Of a stretch of DNA of 64,000 bases, positions 10,594 to 22,345 are shown piece after piece. Made by a program: the position numbers and the translations under genes. The DNA is from Cenococcum geophilum 1.58 (taxonomy: Eukaryota > Ascomycota > Dothideomycetes > Gloniales > Gloniaceae): NCBI GenBank assembly GCA_001692895.1, contig KV748188.1, positions 2,294,001 to 2,358,000 on the forward strand, written 5' to 3'. Below the pieces are notes generated by a model. That model had not been told where the DNA came from. It made no database searches and worked only from the letters and a program-made list of their open reading frames with translations. Numbering within the stretch: position 1 is the stretch's first letter; the number at the start of each line of letters is the position of its first letter.

Positions 10594-12041
10594 TTATAGC
10601 TCATCATGCAGAGTCGGCCTTCCGCTATCTTTCAGCAAATCCACTCCCTTCTTCCTGCGCCATTTATCCCAAATGCTCCAGAAGTCTTTCTCCATGGATT
10701 TTTCCATCTGATCCGGCAGTACGACCACGTACTCGACGTGCAATGCACCATACGCTTCGTCGACACCTTCAGGCAGTTGTTGATGCCATATTGGCATTCC
10801 CTGGCCTTCTATCGACTCCACAGTGTTTGGCTGGACCACTTCACCGCGTTTCCGTGATAATTGCACAACGTGCCCATCTAGATGTGTGATATTCCGTTTC
10901 CAGTCTCCCATCCATGCTTCCCGCAGACTCAGCACCTCCCTCCAGAACAGATCTTTCCCTCTGCGTCGGAAGAATGTGCCGTCAGTCTTCTCATGCTCCT
11001 CAGTCCCTAGCTGCGGATCTGTCTCCACTAAATGCACGATAAGATCGCCAGCCACCCAATCTGGGCTCTCGTCCGCCTCGTTCTCGTACGTGATGCGCAC
11101 GCCGCGCGGCATGCCGCGCTCGACGTGAAGTTCGTGAGTCTCTGGCTCCCGCACGACCCGCGAGCCGTGGCAGACGGGGCACGCATGTTTGACCTTCTTG
11201 CCCTTGCCGCCACATGCGTCGCACGTGGTCTGCACCTGCTGGAACAATCCAGGGGCCAGCTGCTGCCGCTGTATGCGCATTCCTCGCCCGCCGCAAACGT
11301 CGCAGGTGTCCACTTGCCCGTCCGCGGATCCCGTGCCCTCGCACTCTGAGCAGATTGCCTGCTTTTCTACCGTGAACTCGGTGTCGCGGCCGTTGTAGAA
11401 GTCGCGAAGGGGCACGGCGACGCGCACTTCCATGTTTGGGCCCCGCCGCTCACCCCCGCCATGCCCGAAGTGTCCGCTCCCGCCGAAGAAGCGGCTGAAG
11501 AGGTCGAATGGGTCGTGGTGCTGGGGGCGCCCTCCGCCGCGTTTGTGCTGCTCGATGCCCTCGTGGCCGTATTGGTCGTAAATGCGCCGTTGTTCCTCGT
11601 CGGCTAGGCACTCGTACGCTTCGGCTACGGCGACAAACTTGTCGTGGGCACTTTTGTCATTTCTTTGGGAGGTTAGTTGAAAGGGGCTGGGTGGGGTGGG
11701 ATTTATCGGGCGGTTGGAGTGGTGATTTGGATGAAGTGCACCTGAGAAGTGATAGGGGATTATGGTGCAGATGTACGTACGGGTTCTTGTCAGGATGATA
11801 TTTTTTACTCAGAGTCCGATATGCCTTCTTGATTTCACGCTCCGATGCATCTTTGTTCAAGCCTAGTAGCTGCGAAGATACTATAGTAAGTAGGCGGGCT
11901 TTAAAGGTGTCCAAGAGCAGTAAGAGAGAGTTAAGTAATCCTCGTAAGGACCTAGAAGCTTAGGCATACCTTATAGAAATCTTCGGCGCAAAGAGCTAGA
12001 GATAAGAGGCAAGCAAGCAGCAATCCTATCCGAAGTAACAT
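10594..12041 (-). CDS. SCJ1: SCJ1-type DnaJ co-chaperone of the ER lumen, three exons, about 409 aa
   Basis: Minus-strand exons 12041-11970, 11869-11781 and 11662-10594, with introns of 100 and 118 nt. Residues 1-19 form a signal peptide (MLLRIGLLLACLLSLALCA). A J domain follows, with HPD at about residues 49-51 (KKYHPDKNP), spliced into NDKSAHDKFVAVAEAYECL and then YDQYGHEGIEQ. A Gly/Phe stretch comes next (DPFDLFSRFFGGSGHFGHGG). The four zinc-finger half-sites are CSECEGTG, CDVCGGRG, CDACGGKG and CPVCHGSR, the last one lacking its final Gly. The C-terminal substrate domains follow, and the protein ends in HDEL, an ER-retrieval signal. By homology to yeast Scj1 it stimulates the ER Hsp70 (Kar2/BiP) in folding of secreted proteins. 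Length is close to other fungal members. Only the tail of this gene is continuous in one frame; the N-terminus depends on the two introns. Confidence 0.92.
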
Positions 12042-12508
12042 TTCGGAGGAGCTGAAGTGGTCTAAGGAGTGATAGGAGACAGAACGAAGGAGGAATTTCT
12101 AGATGGATGAAAGTAAATACTACATAAATGCCGGAAGTCAATTTGGAGATCTGCAGGGCCCGAAGGGAAATATGAGGGCGGAAGTTGTGGATTTAATAGT
12201 GTGTTAGAGTTCGAAAACGCCAGATCTCCTTTGACATTTTGGTAGCCGTAGTGCGGGAAATCTTCGGTAAATCCGGGGCCATAATTTTACATCCGTTCTC
12301 TAAAGTCTAGCTGCATGAAATACATTGAGCTATAAGTCGACCAATTCCACCATTATTGTCTTCTTTGCACCTACAGATACTCAGAAGGAATGCATTGAGA
12401 GATTGAGTTAAATTCCGGTGTCCTGACTCGTCGGCGGCCCACAAAATCCCGACCTCCGTCTTCTACTACATTGACCACGAGCATAACCCTTCATACTATT
12501 TGCCCATA
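12042..12508. promoter_or_regulatory. Divergent promoter region SCJ1 / uS17m
   Basis: 467 bp between two divergent starts. I see no clear unfolded-protein-response element. It holds no gene. Confidence 0.4.
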
Positions 12509-13198
12509 ATGGCACCACCACTGGCGTCACGCCAATTAACTGGCGTTGTTGTTTCCGCTGGTAAAATGGTCAAGACAGTCAAAGTGCGCATAGCAAAGCA
12601 AGAATGGCACAAGCACATTCGAAAAGTATGAGCTCACCTTCTCTGCCTGCTGCCATGCAAAATTAGTATACCCATTGCGTCGTCCTTATATGCTTTTCAA
12701 ATCTCGAGCGTTCTGTTATGTGATGTTGTGAGAGAAGGTGCTGACTAGCCTCAGTACTTCCCCTCCAGCACAACCTACCTTGTCTCCGATCCCAACTCCT
12801 CCCTCCGTGAAGGCGACGTTGTCCGCATCGCCTCCGGCTGGCGCACTTCTAAACATATCCGTCACGTTGTATCCTCGATAATTGCACCGTTCGGGACTCC
12901 AATTGACGCTCGGCCACCCATTCCAACTGAGGAAGAGCGCATTGCAGAGCGACAGAGAAAACGGTTAGCAAAGGATGTGAGACAGGCAGCAAGAGGGAGG
13001 ATACCGAGTCAGCTGAGGATTACCGAAGCGATAGAACAGGGGAGGGAAGTGCCAGATTTGGAAAGGGCGAGTAGGAGTCTTAGAAAAGAGGAGGACGATG
13101 CGGAGAAGAGTGTAAAGGAGGGTGTGCTGACTGGGAAGGAGAGGAGAAGGCAGGAGAGAGACCGCACAGACATAGAAAGAAACGATGCTGCGTCGTGA
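12509..13198 (+). CDS. MRPS17: Mitochondrial small-subunit ribosomal protein uS17m, two exons, about 186 aa
   Basis: Exons 12509-12625 and 12755-13198, with an intron of 129 nt (GTATGA...TCAG). The N-terminal half is the uS17 OB-fold: LTGVVVSAGKMVKTVKVRIA, then KQEWHKHIRK, then across the intron YFPSSTTYLVSDPNSSLREG and DVVRIASGWRTSKHIRHVV. The C-terminal extension (from about residue 90) is charged and rich in Arg/Glu, as in fungal mitochondrial S17 proteins; bacterial uS17 is about 85 residues. It should bind 15S rRNA in the mitochondrial 37S subunit. A separate mitochondrial presequence is not obvious; the basic N-terminus may serve. It converges with CDC7. Confidence 0.87.
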
Positions 13199-13644
13199 TA
13201 AGATGCTGGCGGGGAGATTTGGATAAATGCTGGAGATGGATTGTATTATATCTAGGGTTGATTATGAATGTCTTTGAATGGCTTGAAGACTAGTATTCTG
13301 CGGTGTACTAGATGTAAATCAGGCTTGGGAAACAAAATTAGGAATCGCACGAGGTTCTAGCAATTTGACAGGCACTACTGCTATACACGAAATCGTCTGA
13401 GCGTACTCATCATAAATTGCGGGAAGTAGAGTATGATAGTAATACAGGGTGTCTCCGCCAAATGAATCAGAATGCAACCAGAAAATGAAGCATGTAAATG
13501 TCACTCTCCAGCGCCGAGCCATTATAAAGGATGTTAACGCCAGCCATGCTTATGGTATCTTTGGAAATATCTCCCACCTCTGGACGCCATTGCAACCATC
13601 ATGCCTCGTAAAATATCTACGAGCTTGCACTCGAAGGCCCCTTT

Positions 13645-15089
13645 TTATGATGAAACCAAATCCACCATCTCCTCATCGCCTTCACCGTCTTCTCCTGCTC
13701 TGGCTACGAATGAATGCCTCAGAGCTTCTTCTGCCGTGATCCTTCTGGTAGGTTCACATTCTAGCAGTCGTTCCAGAAACAAAACGGCCTCTTTCTCTTC
13801 ACCAATCAGCTGGTTCTTCCGGCCTTGCTCGTCTCTCCCAGATCGGTTGGTGCACCATAAAATGATCTTCTCGAAACCATGTCCCTGTTCAGTGTAGCTC
13901 GGGATGTTGGTTTCAAATACTTGGCCATGCAGAAGCGAAATTTCTCGCATTTTTTTCTTTCCGAAAACATTGGTCAGTTCGAGGAGCGCATCAATGTCAT
14001 CAGCGCTGTGGAAGAAGGGAAACCGGCGGGAGAGAAGTGTCAATAAAATTACGCCCGCACTCCACATATCAATGGAGGTGTTCTGTGCGGTACATTTAAA
14101 GAGAACCTCCGGAGCACGAAATCCGCGTGTTCCTGCGCGGTTGGCACGCCGGCTAGCTCTTTGATCGGTTTTGGGATAGCTCGGAGGTTGAGAGGGAGCG
14201 CTGGCGAGTGTAGTGGCATAGACGCTATGTTCGACCTTGTGACGGCGTTCAGAGGATGGCAACTGGCATGTACAAAGATGCCAATCTGTTCCCTCTTGCT
14301 CTGCCAAACCGAAGTCAACGAGGACGCCTCTTGCACGCTGAGGGTTGTAGAGGAAGTTGGTGGGCTTGATATCGCGGTGGAGGATCCCGTGGGCATGGAC
14401 CGAACGTAAAGCTGTGAAAAGGCTGCGAAAGTATAGACGCATGTCAGATATTGTCATGTCGCGAAAGTACTCGCGAAAATCACGGTGCTGAAAGTACGGG
14501 AGGACCGCAATGACCTGGTCCTGGTGACGGAAGGCGGTAATAAGGGGACAAACGGAGTCCGAATTCTTGAGATCATGGAGAAGTTCCAGCTCATTGAATA
14601 TGCGGATAGGGCTGCTTGTTACGTATATTTTCTTAATGGCAACATATCGCGGTCTTCTTTTGGTCGTATTGTATACGCCGTTTTTGGATGGAGGCGACCA
14701 TTTGGAGTTTTCTCGTTCCTCAATATCCCAGTCATTTTTATACTTGTGATAGAGAAGGTCTTCAGCCTTGTAGACTGTAGAGAATGTTCCTATATTCTCG
14801 GTGAGCCTTCAAATGGTACCTGCATAGGGCCAACCAATGGACGTGACTTACCCTCTCCGATGCGATTTATGAGACGATATCTGCTATTGATGCCTTTGAA
14901 GCTCTCCTCAAATCGCGCCATGTCCTCCGCGACACAGCCCTCCACCTCTTCGTCGCTGCTGTCAGACATGGTTCGTCCGCTCTCTTCCAAAGGTCCCCGG
15001 CTTTCATCCATCGTTTCCTCATCTTGCGGGTCGTCGTTATGTATTATCAGCTGCTCAGTCGGTTGTCTGAGTGTCCTTACCTTTGCCAT
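13645..15089 (-). CDS. CDC7: CDC7/Hsk1-type serine/threonine kinase, two exons, about 460 aa
   Basis: Minus-strand exons 15089-14852 and 14789-13645; the intron is 62 nt. Kinase motifs in order: GEGTFSTVYKAEDLL (Gly-rich loop, created by the splice), YVAIKKIYVTSSPIRIFNEL (catalytic Lys and helix C Glu), HRDIKPTNFLY (catalytic Asp about residue 219), VDFGLAEQ (DFG about residue 238), GTRGFRAPEVLFKC (activation-loop end) and MWSAGVILLTLL. The insert between DFG and APE is the feature separating Cdc7 from generic kinases. The acidic N-terminal segment (SDSSDEEVEG) precedes the domain. By family it pairs with Dbf4 to phosphorylate Mcm2-7 at origins. An alternative start at 15134 adds 15 residues; I prefer MAKVRTLRQ. 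It is divergent from CND1. Confidence 0.9.
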
Positions 15090-15342
15090 GTTCCTCCTGG
15101 TGGTTGGGGGATGTGGTTGTGCGCCACTTTGCAATCATTACGCAGTTCGCGGTGGTACAGTGGGCCCAAGTCGCGAACTCGGGGGACGTCACAAAAAAAC
15201 AACGCTTGCCCAGATTAGGCAAAATAATAATAACATCGCGCGAACGTCTATCCTGCCCAACTTCTTAAACAACCAGAGTAACAACACGCATGCGCCAACC
15301 TTCGCTTCTTTTCCCCTCTACTTTTTCTTCTTCGTATTCACT
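15090..15342. promoter_or_regulatory. 253-bp divergent promoter CDC7 / CND1 with CGCGAA motifs
   Basis: Contains TTCGCG at 15146-15151 and CGCGAA at 15172-15177 and 15239-15244, resembling the CRCGAAA/ACGCG sites read by SBF/MBF (Swi4/Swi6, Mbp1) in fungi. A CRE-like GACGTCAC lies at 15185-15192, and an A-run follows. The regulatory role is inference from motif and neighbouring genes. Confidence 0.45.
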
Positions 15343-18300
15343 ATGGATGGCCGTATCGATTTTGACATAAATGAATCCCTCAAACATTACCTTAGTGACC
15401 CTGCCTCGATACAGACTCCAGAGGCCTCCTCTGAGCTTGTTGATTGCGAGAATGAACCCGAATCACTTACGAGCGCTCTGGTCAACGGCGAGTTAAACCC
15501 TGTTGTTGACGCAGTTACGGAGAATCCTGATGCGATAACGCGCAACTCTTATTTTGATACTCTACAATTCTTGCTTAAGTGCGCACCCATTATCCCCAAC
15601 AATCTACAACAGTATATATCAGATCCTGACTATGACCTTTCCCGTCGACCTAGGGCTTCCTCTCAAATACCACCTAGTGCCCTTAGCAAAATACTCGATT
15701 TGATCGTTTCGGGTCTCTCAGCGCAAGCGGACAATGCTCACGCCGATTTAGAAGCGGATGAGCAAGAGACGATACAGCATCACAAGCAACTATTGGAAGT
15801 TTTCGGATTCTTACTACAATGGACTGTTGCTGCTGTAGAAACCAGAGCAGCCGAGAAATCTGCCTCTGCCCCCGCTGCGAGGGGCCGCGGAGGAAAGGGA
15901 GCCAAATCTAAAGCTGGCGCAAACAAGGACGCGAATTGGGATTCTTCAGGACAACTTCAAACAGCGCTCGATGTTATGAGCAAAGTGATGAAATTAAGGC
16001 TGGCTAAAATCTTCGTCACAACTTCAGAGCGCGACACTTTCATCAGTCTTTTCACACGGCCTGTTTATCTGATCTTAGAAAATGAAGCTCGTGTCAAGAA
16101 CACAGCGATTCGGATGCACGCGTTCAAGGTTTTATGCATTGCGGTAAAACACCACGGACATGCTTTTGGTGAGGTCACTGGCGGGAGATCATTATTATTA
16201 TTTATTAATGCCAAAACTTAGGGGCACAAACGTCTATCATGCAGAACCTTTCATATTTTGAACACCTTTCAGAGCCAATGGCAGAGTTTTTACAGATTCT
16301 GGCAGAGCAATACGACTGCCCTCAATTGACAGAAGAAATTCTGAGGTTCGTAACTCGAATTAGCTGTACTTGGGTAGGGAGCTAACAGTTCGCAGGGACT
16401 TGAGCAATAAAGAATTCAACAGTAATGATTTGAAAGGCCCGAAATCTGTTTCGACTTTCATCACCAAGATTTCTGAGCTTGTTCCACGCCTTGTTATAAA
16501 GCAGATGACACTGCTTGCAAAACTTCTTGATAGCGAGGTATTTGATCTAATTCCACCAAAGCACTTCCTACTGACAGAGTTCGTAGTCATATACCCTTAG
16601 ATGCGCTATTATAGAAGTCTGTGGAAATCTGATTGCTATGCTCAGTAAACAAGAAGGCGAAGAAAGGAGTGAGAACCATAAAGGCCAGATCAACGCTTTC
16701 TTCGACGTATTGGAAGAACGGTTTCTTGATATCAACCCATACTGCAGATGCCGCGCTATTCAGGTTTACATCAAGCTCTGCGATCTGGAGACCAAGTTCC
16801 CTAAACGCAGACAAGTCGCTGCTGAGCTTGCAGCAAGAAGCCTTGAGGACAAAAGTAGTAACGTTCGACGTAATGCCATTAAACTTCTTGGGAAGCTCGT
16901 ATCCACTCATCCATTTGGAGTGCTGCATGGTGGTCAGCTTGCTTTCAAGGAATGGAATGCTCGACTAGAAGCGGTTGATGCAGAAATTAATGCTCTGAAG
17001 TCGCCTGCAGAGCTTCAGGAGAACCCCGTGCCAGAGGAAGCCACCGTGGATGAAAGTCTTCTTGCGGACGCAACTCGGGCGGAAAATGAACCAGCTCCAG
17101 AGCCAGTCCCAATGACGGATGAACAGAAGGCAGCCGCTATTGAAAAGGCAGCTGCAGAAGCCGCAACATCAGAAATGATGGATAAACTCCAACTGACTCG
17201 CCGGTATTATGTTGAGGCACTCCGCTTTATTGAGGTTGTTGATGCGGCATCACCGGTTGTCACACAGTTACTCTCATCTAAAAACAAGAGTGAGGTAATT
17301 GAAGCTATGGACTTTTTTGTTGTTATCGATGCGTATAAGATCGAGAGTGCTCGCGCGGGCATTCGCCGTATGCTGCGCTTAATTTGGACGAAAGGGAATA
17401 GTGACGAGGGCAAAGGAGTTCAGACTCATCTAATCGAATGTTACAAAGATCTCTTTTTCGATGCACCGGACTCTTTCAACGCCAATGACACAGCCAACTA
17501 CATTGCTCGGAATATGATCAGTTTGACTTTTGGTGCCACGCCTGCAGAGTTGACATCCCTGGAGCAACTTCTCAGCACAATGATGAAAGGTGAATTGGTT
17601 AATGAGCTAGTGGTTCAGAAGCTCTGGCAGGTGTATGGCGTCCAAAAGAAGGAAATTTCAAAGAACCAGCGCCGTGGCGCGATAATAGTCTTGGGGATGC
17701 TTGCGCTTGCTGATCCAGATATCGTTGTTAAAGAGATGGAGACATGCCTGCGGATTGGACTAGGTGAACTAGGCCGACGAGATCTAGGACTTGCCCGATA
17801 TACTTGCATTGCGTTACGCCGAATCAATGTAGGACCAAGTAAGCAGGCTTCAGGATCAACGACGACAACAGCAAAACTCCCGAATGATCACGCCGTCTTG
17901 GTGAAACTGGCTGCAATGACAGAAGTTGTGACCGACAGTAAGGAATGGTTCGGGGTCGCAGAACAAGCAATCGGTGCCATATATGCTCTTTCAAAGCATC
18001 CAGACACATTGTGCTCAGAAATTCTTCGACGGAAGACGAAACATGCCTTCCAGCCACAACAACCATCGAGGCCAACTTCAAGTGGAGAGGGAATAGAAAA
18101 CAGCCAATTGCCATCTCCGCCACCAGAAGAGCAAGGACCAAGGGAAGACCCAAAATCGAGGAAGCAGAAACCTGCCCTTGCCCTTTCTCAACTCCTTTTT
18201 ATCGTCGGCCACATCGCCGTCAAGCAAATCGTACATCTTGAGCTCTGTGAGCAGGATTTTAAGCGCCGGAAAGCAGAAAAGGAGAAAACAGCAGGTCCAC

Positions 18301-19336
18301 GCAAATCCCTGGCACCTGTAAATGCGCCGCCGACTAAGAAAAAGAAATCCAGCAGCCAACAGGACACGCCAGCCCCCGAAGAACCAGACGAGCTTGATCT
18401 GATGGCGGGTACCACCGAGGATGATTTCACCGAAGCACTTGCGCACATTCGCGAGCGTGAGCTCCTCTACGGTTCGCAGTCTCTCCTTTCAAACTTTGGC
18501 CCGCTGGTGGCGGACATCTGCGCGAATAACACTACTTACGCCGACCCAACGCTGCAAGCGCAAGCCGCGCTCTGCCTTGCTAAGCTCATGTGCGTGAGCT
18601 CTGAATACTGCGAGCGGAACCTAGGCCTGCTCCTGACTATTCTCGAGCGCAGCAGAGATGCTGTCGTGCGTAGCAACCTGGTTGTCGCGCTGGGCGACAT
18701 GGCCGTTTGCTTCAACCACCTCATCGATGAGAACACGGATTTCTTATATCGACGACTGAATGATGGTGACGCGAGCGTCAAGCGCACTTGCCTCATGACT
18801 CTAACTTTCTTGATCTTGGCCGGACAGGTCAAGGTGAAGGGGCAACTGGGTGAAATGGCGAAGTGCCTCGAAGATGACGATAAGAAGATTGCGGATATGG
18901 CAAGAATGTTTTTCTCGGAGCTGGCGACCAAGGATAATGCCGTATACAACCATTTTGTGGACATGTTTAGTTTGCTAAGCGCGGACCAAGTCCTAGATGA
19001 GGACGCGTTTAGGAGAATCTTGAAGTTTTTGTCTGGGTTCATTGAGAAGGTACGTTTCGCCTTTTTCTATTCTCCTTTTCTTCCCCGAAGGCCTATTTCT
19101 CTCACCAGCCGATTATTGAGCTGCTATTTTTTGTGTTGAAGCTATCAGCTGACAGTTGTAATCAGGATAAACATGCTAAGCAGCTGGCTTCGAAATTGGC
19201 AGCGCGGCTGCCGAGGGCGGAGAGTGAGAGGCAGTGGGATGATGTTGCATTTGCCTTAGGCTTGCTGCAGCATAAGGATGAAGAAATTCAAAAACTTGTG
19301 GGCGAGGGCTTTAAGGTCGTGCAAGCGGCAGCGTAG
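15343..19336 (+). CDS. CND1: Condensin complex subunit 1 (Cnd1/Ycs4, non-SMC HEAT subunit), five exons, about 1241 aa
   Basis: Exons 15343-16168, 16222-16345, 16396-16537, 16587-19049 and 19166-19336 (3,726 nt in frame). Start MDGRIDFDINESLKHYL is typical of the family. Splicing gives AFG-AQTSIMQNLSYFEHL, EEIL-RDLSNKEFN and DSE-SYTLRCAIIEVCGNL, the last being a conserved Cnd1 block. HEAT-like helices follow: INPYCRCRAIQVYIKLCDLE, SNVRRNAIKLLGKLVSTHPF, and near the C-terminus FNHLIDENTDFLYRRLNDGD and SVKRTCLMTLTFLILAG. A low-complexity linker carries GRGGKGAKSKAG (about residues 187-198). It binds the Smc2/Smc4 dimer for mitotic chromosome compaction. The open frame extends far upstream of 15343 by chance. 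The acceptor for the last exon (19165) is the least certain border. Confidence 0.92.
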
Positions 19337-19796
19337 AAGGGGTTTAATGTTTGTTTGGACCTTATATGATAGAACTTGGGTAGGATGGGGGAATGGGCTC
19401 TTGGGCGGGATACAATTAGGGATGAACGGCTGTGTTTATGAAGGGGCATGTTGCGGGAGTTATTGGCCATTTTGAATCATGACTTTGTTCTTTCGGATAT
19501 GTCTAATCAAGTCTTCTTTTTCCACGTCCCAGAATATGTCTGAGACAATGATAGCAGCCATTAATAGGCATTGGACCTTTTCGAGTGTGAAGATAGGAGA
19601 AGTGTAAACCTTGAAACATACATAGTATTAATGGGCGTATCAGATAATGCGAGATAAGATAACATAAGACATAATCATATTATTACTCTTATACGATTTA
19701 ACCTTCAATGTCTTGACACTTGAGCTATTTAGAATATTAAGTCCACGCTTATCATGACCTCACACTATAATTCCCATAATAGCCCCTACGTCTCTC
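19337..19796. other. Convergent intergenic region CND1 / PPM1
   Basis: 460 bp between two gene ends. It is AT-rich from about 19500, and no feature beyond presumed 3' UTRs is visible. Confidence 0.4.
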
Positions 19797-20980
19797 TCAC
19801 CCCACCTCGTCATCCCCCTCCTGTTCCCGAACCTCTGCCCAAGCCCGCTCGAACAATCCCTCCCCACCACCACCCCTCCATCCCCACGCGACACAGTAAT
19901 GCCTCAGCAGCAACTCCAACTCCTCAAACTCATCTAGCATCTCCAGCGCCGCGACCCTCACCTTTTCCTCCTCCGTAACCCACTTCCGCCAGATAAACTC
20001 CGTGTCTGCAGCCCTGAAGCCGTGCTCGAACCCCGCACTCTTCAGCCGGATGCGCTGGCGCGTCAGACTGCCATATTTCTTCAGCGTGTACAGGTGGATG
20101 TTGCGCGAGGCGAGGTTGGCTTCCATGGTGCGGCCAAAGGCGTCGTCGGGCCGGATCGGCTCGTAGAGCACCAGCGCGACAGGTGTGGGCGCGGGGATGA
20201 GCGTCGTCAGGAATGCGGACAGGACTGCGCTGGCGTCGGCGGGTTGCAGGTAGATTAGGCAGCATTCGGAGAGGAGAAGGGTTGGAGTTGTGGCGCTAAG
20301 GCTTGGTATGGGGGGGGGAGGGGATGTGGAGAGGGTGCGCAGGTCGATTGGATGGATGTTGTAGAAGGGAGAGACTAGGGAGGTTTTGTCGGCGGAGATT
20401 TTGAGGTCGGATGGATCTGAAAGTGGTTGTCGGATGTGAGAGAGCAGAAAGGGTGTCTTTTGGATGGCGGCGATTTTGGTGGTAGTGTTGGAGGGGAAGT
20501 CGAATTCATGGTAAACGACCTTGACGGAGGGATATTTGGATAGAATACGATAGTAGCGTGTATCAGTGCCAGCGCCTAAAGAAACGATTTGTTTGAGCTC
20601 TGTAGGGGAGGTGGAGAGAAATTTGTCAACGAGTGTGTCAATGGCAGTAGTACGAACGTATGTTCCTAAGGAGTCAGTTTACTAGAGCTATATTATCTAT
20701 GTTCAATCAACTTACCTCTATTAAGAAGAGGTAGTCGTCTAATAGTTGGCTGGGTCGCGAAAACTTTTGCAAAGGCGTCCTCAAGATACCCAAGCTCTAT
20801 ACAACTCAACCTGGAAGTGGCAGCATCTTGATCAGTATTCTGGACAACGAGGTCCTTAGCGGCATCACTGCTTTCATGCTTAGCTCCACCGGCGGTTGGT
20901 CCTCTTCCTCTGCCTTTTTGTTGACCTCCGCGTCTGTTTGCGAGAAGTGATTTGAGGTTGGGAATCCCGGGTGCTGGCAT
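19797..20980 (-). CDS. PPM1: Leucine carboxyl methyltransferase 1 (PP2A methyltransferase), two exons, about 377 aa
   Basis: Minus-strand exons 20980-20716 and 20665-19797, with a 50-nt intron that joins LLNRG to TYVRTTAIDTLVDKFL. The N-terminus MPAPGIPNLKSLLANRRGG, followed by QQKGRGRGP, resembles fungal Ppm1. VVQNTDQDAATSRL is the conserved LCMT start motif, IVSLGAGTDTRYYRIL is the SAM-binding loop, and YHEFDFP is the acidic residue after strand 2. SECCLIYLQPADA and LVLYEPIRPDDAFGRTM are also family blocks. The enzyme methylates the C-terminal Leu of the PP2A catalytic subunit using SAM. The Pro-rich stretch STSPPPPIPSLSATT is a local insert, in frame despite a long run of C. It is divergent from RPB5 across 166 bp. 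Confidence 0.9.
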
Positions 20981-21146
20981 GATTCGCTGATGGTTGTTTG
21001 GTGTTGATCGCCGACCCGCGAAGGCGGTGAAACCGCTCTTGGAACTTGCCTTTTCGAGACTTTTCTTTGACTGAAGCACCACGAATCTGCGCCAACCTTC
21101 ATCGACTCAGACATACCACCATATACTAACCTTAAAGTGCGCTAAA
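20981..21146. promoter_or_regulatory. Short divergent promoter PPM1 / RPB5
   Basis: 166 bp separate the two starts, so both promoters must share it or overlap the genes. No TATA box is evident. Confidence 0.35.
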
Positions 21147-21980
21147 ATGGATGGAGAGAAGAGAGATAGCCCGCAGCTCATCCGCATGTGGCGGATTTTC
21201 CGCACGGCGCGAGAGATGTGTCTTGATAGGGTACGATATGAAATGCCCATGCGCCTGTAGAATCCTTCTACTAGCAACTAATTCGCTTTTGCTAGGGTTA
21301 CGAGATGCTAGATGAAGATATCAACATGTCTCTTCAAGAGTTCAAAGAGAGATTCGCAACCCCGGATGGGGAACCAGAGTGCGCCTTCCACTCCACCTCT
21401 AACCATTTCTTTCAGCTAATCGTCCCTCTCACTTGTCAGTCGCTCTCGAATGCACTTCTCTGCCCGACCCTCTGAAGCAATGCTGCGCAAATACACAGAC
21501 CCTCCAACTGCCAAAACCCCCAACCCGCAACCACAAATCGGCTTGCTGTGGGTTGAATTCGACAGTAATGAGAATGTCGGCCTAAAACAGCTGCGCGAGT
21601 TTATGCAGCACCTTGTGCAAGGAAATTTCTGGTCCGGCATCATGATCTGCCCTAAACCTATCACTGGTATGGCTCTGCGGCTTCTCCGCGGCTCGAGCGG
21701 ACTTGAGGAAGGGCCTAAAGGTGGCGTCGAGGTCTTCGTTGAACAGGACCTCCTCGTCAATATTATGAAGCACGAGCTGGTTCCTAAACATGTCCTACTA
21801 AGCAAGGAGGAGAAGTCGCAACTACTAGAGCGGTACCGGCTAAAGGAGACACAGTTGCCTCGTATTCAAGTTACTGATCCTGTGGCGAAGTATTTGGGGC
21901 TGAGGAGAGGGCAGGTGGTGAAGATTATAAGGAGGTCAGAGACGGCGGGCAGGTATGCAAGTTATAGATGGGCAATATGA
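21147..21980 (+). CDS. RPB5: RNA polymerase I/II/III shared subunit RPB5 (RPABC1), three exons, about 235 aa
   Basis: Exons 21147-21230, 21296-21378 and 21440-21980 (708 nt). Exon 1 encodes SPQLIRMWRIFRTAREMCL, exon 2 GYEMLDEDINMSLQEFKERF, and the splice gives GEPDRSRMHFSARPSEAML. The C-terminal assembly domain reads HELVPKHVLLSKEEKSQLLE, RYRLKETQLPRIQVTDPVAK, YLGLRRGQVVKIIRRSETAG and RYASYRW, the hallmark RPB5 end. It sits in the lower jaw of all three nuclear polymerases. It is somewhat longer than the roughly 215-residue yeast protein because of a Pro-rich linker (TDPPTAKTPNPQPQ) between the jaw and assembly domains. The second donor (GTGCGC) is a weaker splice site than usual. Confidence 0.93.
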
Positions 21981-22223
21981 TACGCTTTGCGCAAGGCGTT
22001 TTTGGCGAAATTAGGACTCTCGAAATGCTTAATGCATTGGTTGGGAGCACGGGGAAGGAGTTGGTATTGGATTGGCCGAGTGCGCTACGAGTACGTATCC
22101 TCGTTGTATTAAATGAAAATGCCTTTAATTCTCATTCAACTTGCATTTTATTTAAGACAGGAAAGCTCTCGCTTGATACTCGGGCACTGAGAGGTGAATC
22201 CCATCATTTCCGCTAAAACCAGC

Positions 22224-22345
22224 TTACAACTTCGCCCTCTCCCCTACTGCGTCCAAAACCCTGACACCATTCTCTGCATTCTTAGCCCTGTCCCTTAGCG
22301 CCCTTTAAGATCTTCCCACTCGCGCCCTTCGGAATCCCATCAGTA
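22224..22345 (-). pseudogene. C-terminal remnant of an acyl-CoA synthetase / 4-coumarate-CoA ligase-like enzyme
   Basis: On the minus strand, GIPKGASGKIL matches the conserved C-terminal lysine motif (PKxxxGKILR) of ANL adenylating enzymes. A one-base frame change after KIL leads into RDRAKNAENGVRVLDAVGER and AKL with a stop at 22224-22226. Nothing of the rest of the enzyme is found upstream, where the sequence turns AT-rich. It looks like the last 35-40 codons of a gene otherwise deleted. Confidence 0.6.

Noticed and set aside
14485..15342. Upstream extension of the condensin frame by about 286 codons
   Set aside because: It lies antisense over CDC7 and the promoter; MDGRIDFDINESL at 15343 is the family-like start.
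21968..22216. 82-codon frame after RPB5
   Set aside because: It overlaps the RPB5 stop, has no family resemblance, and probably lies in the 3' UTR.
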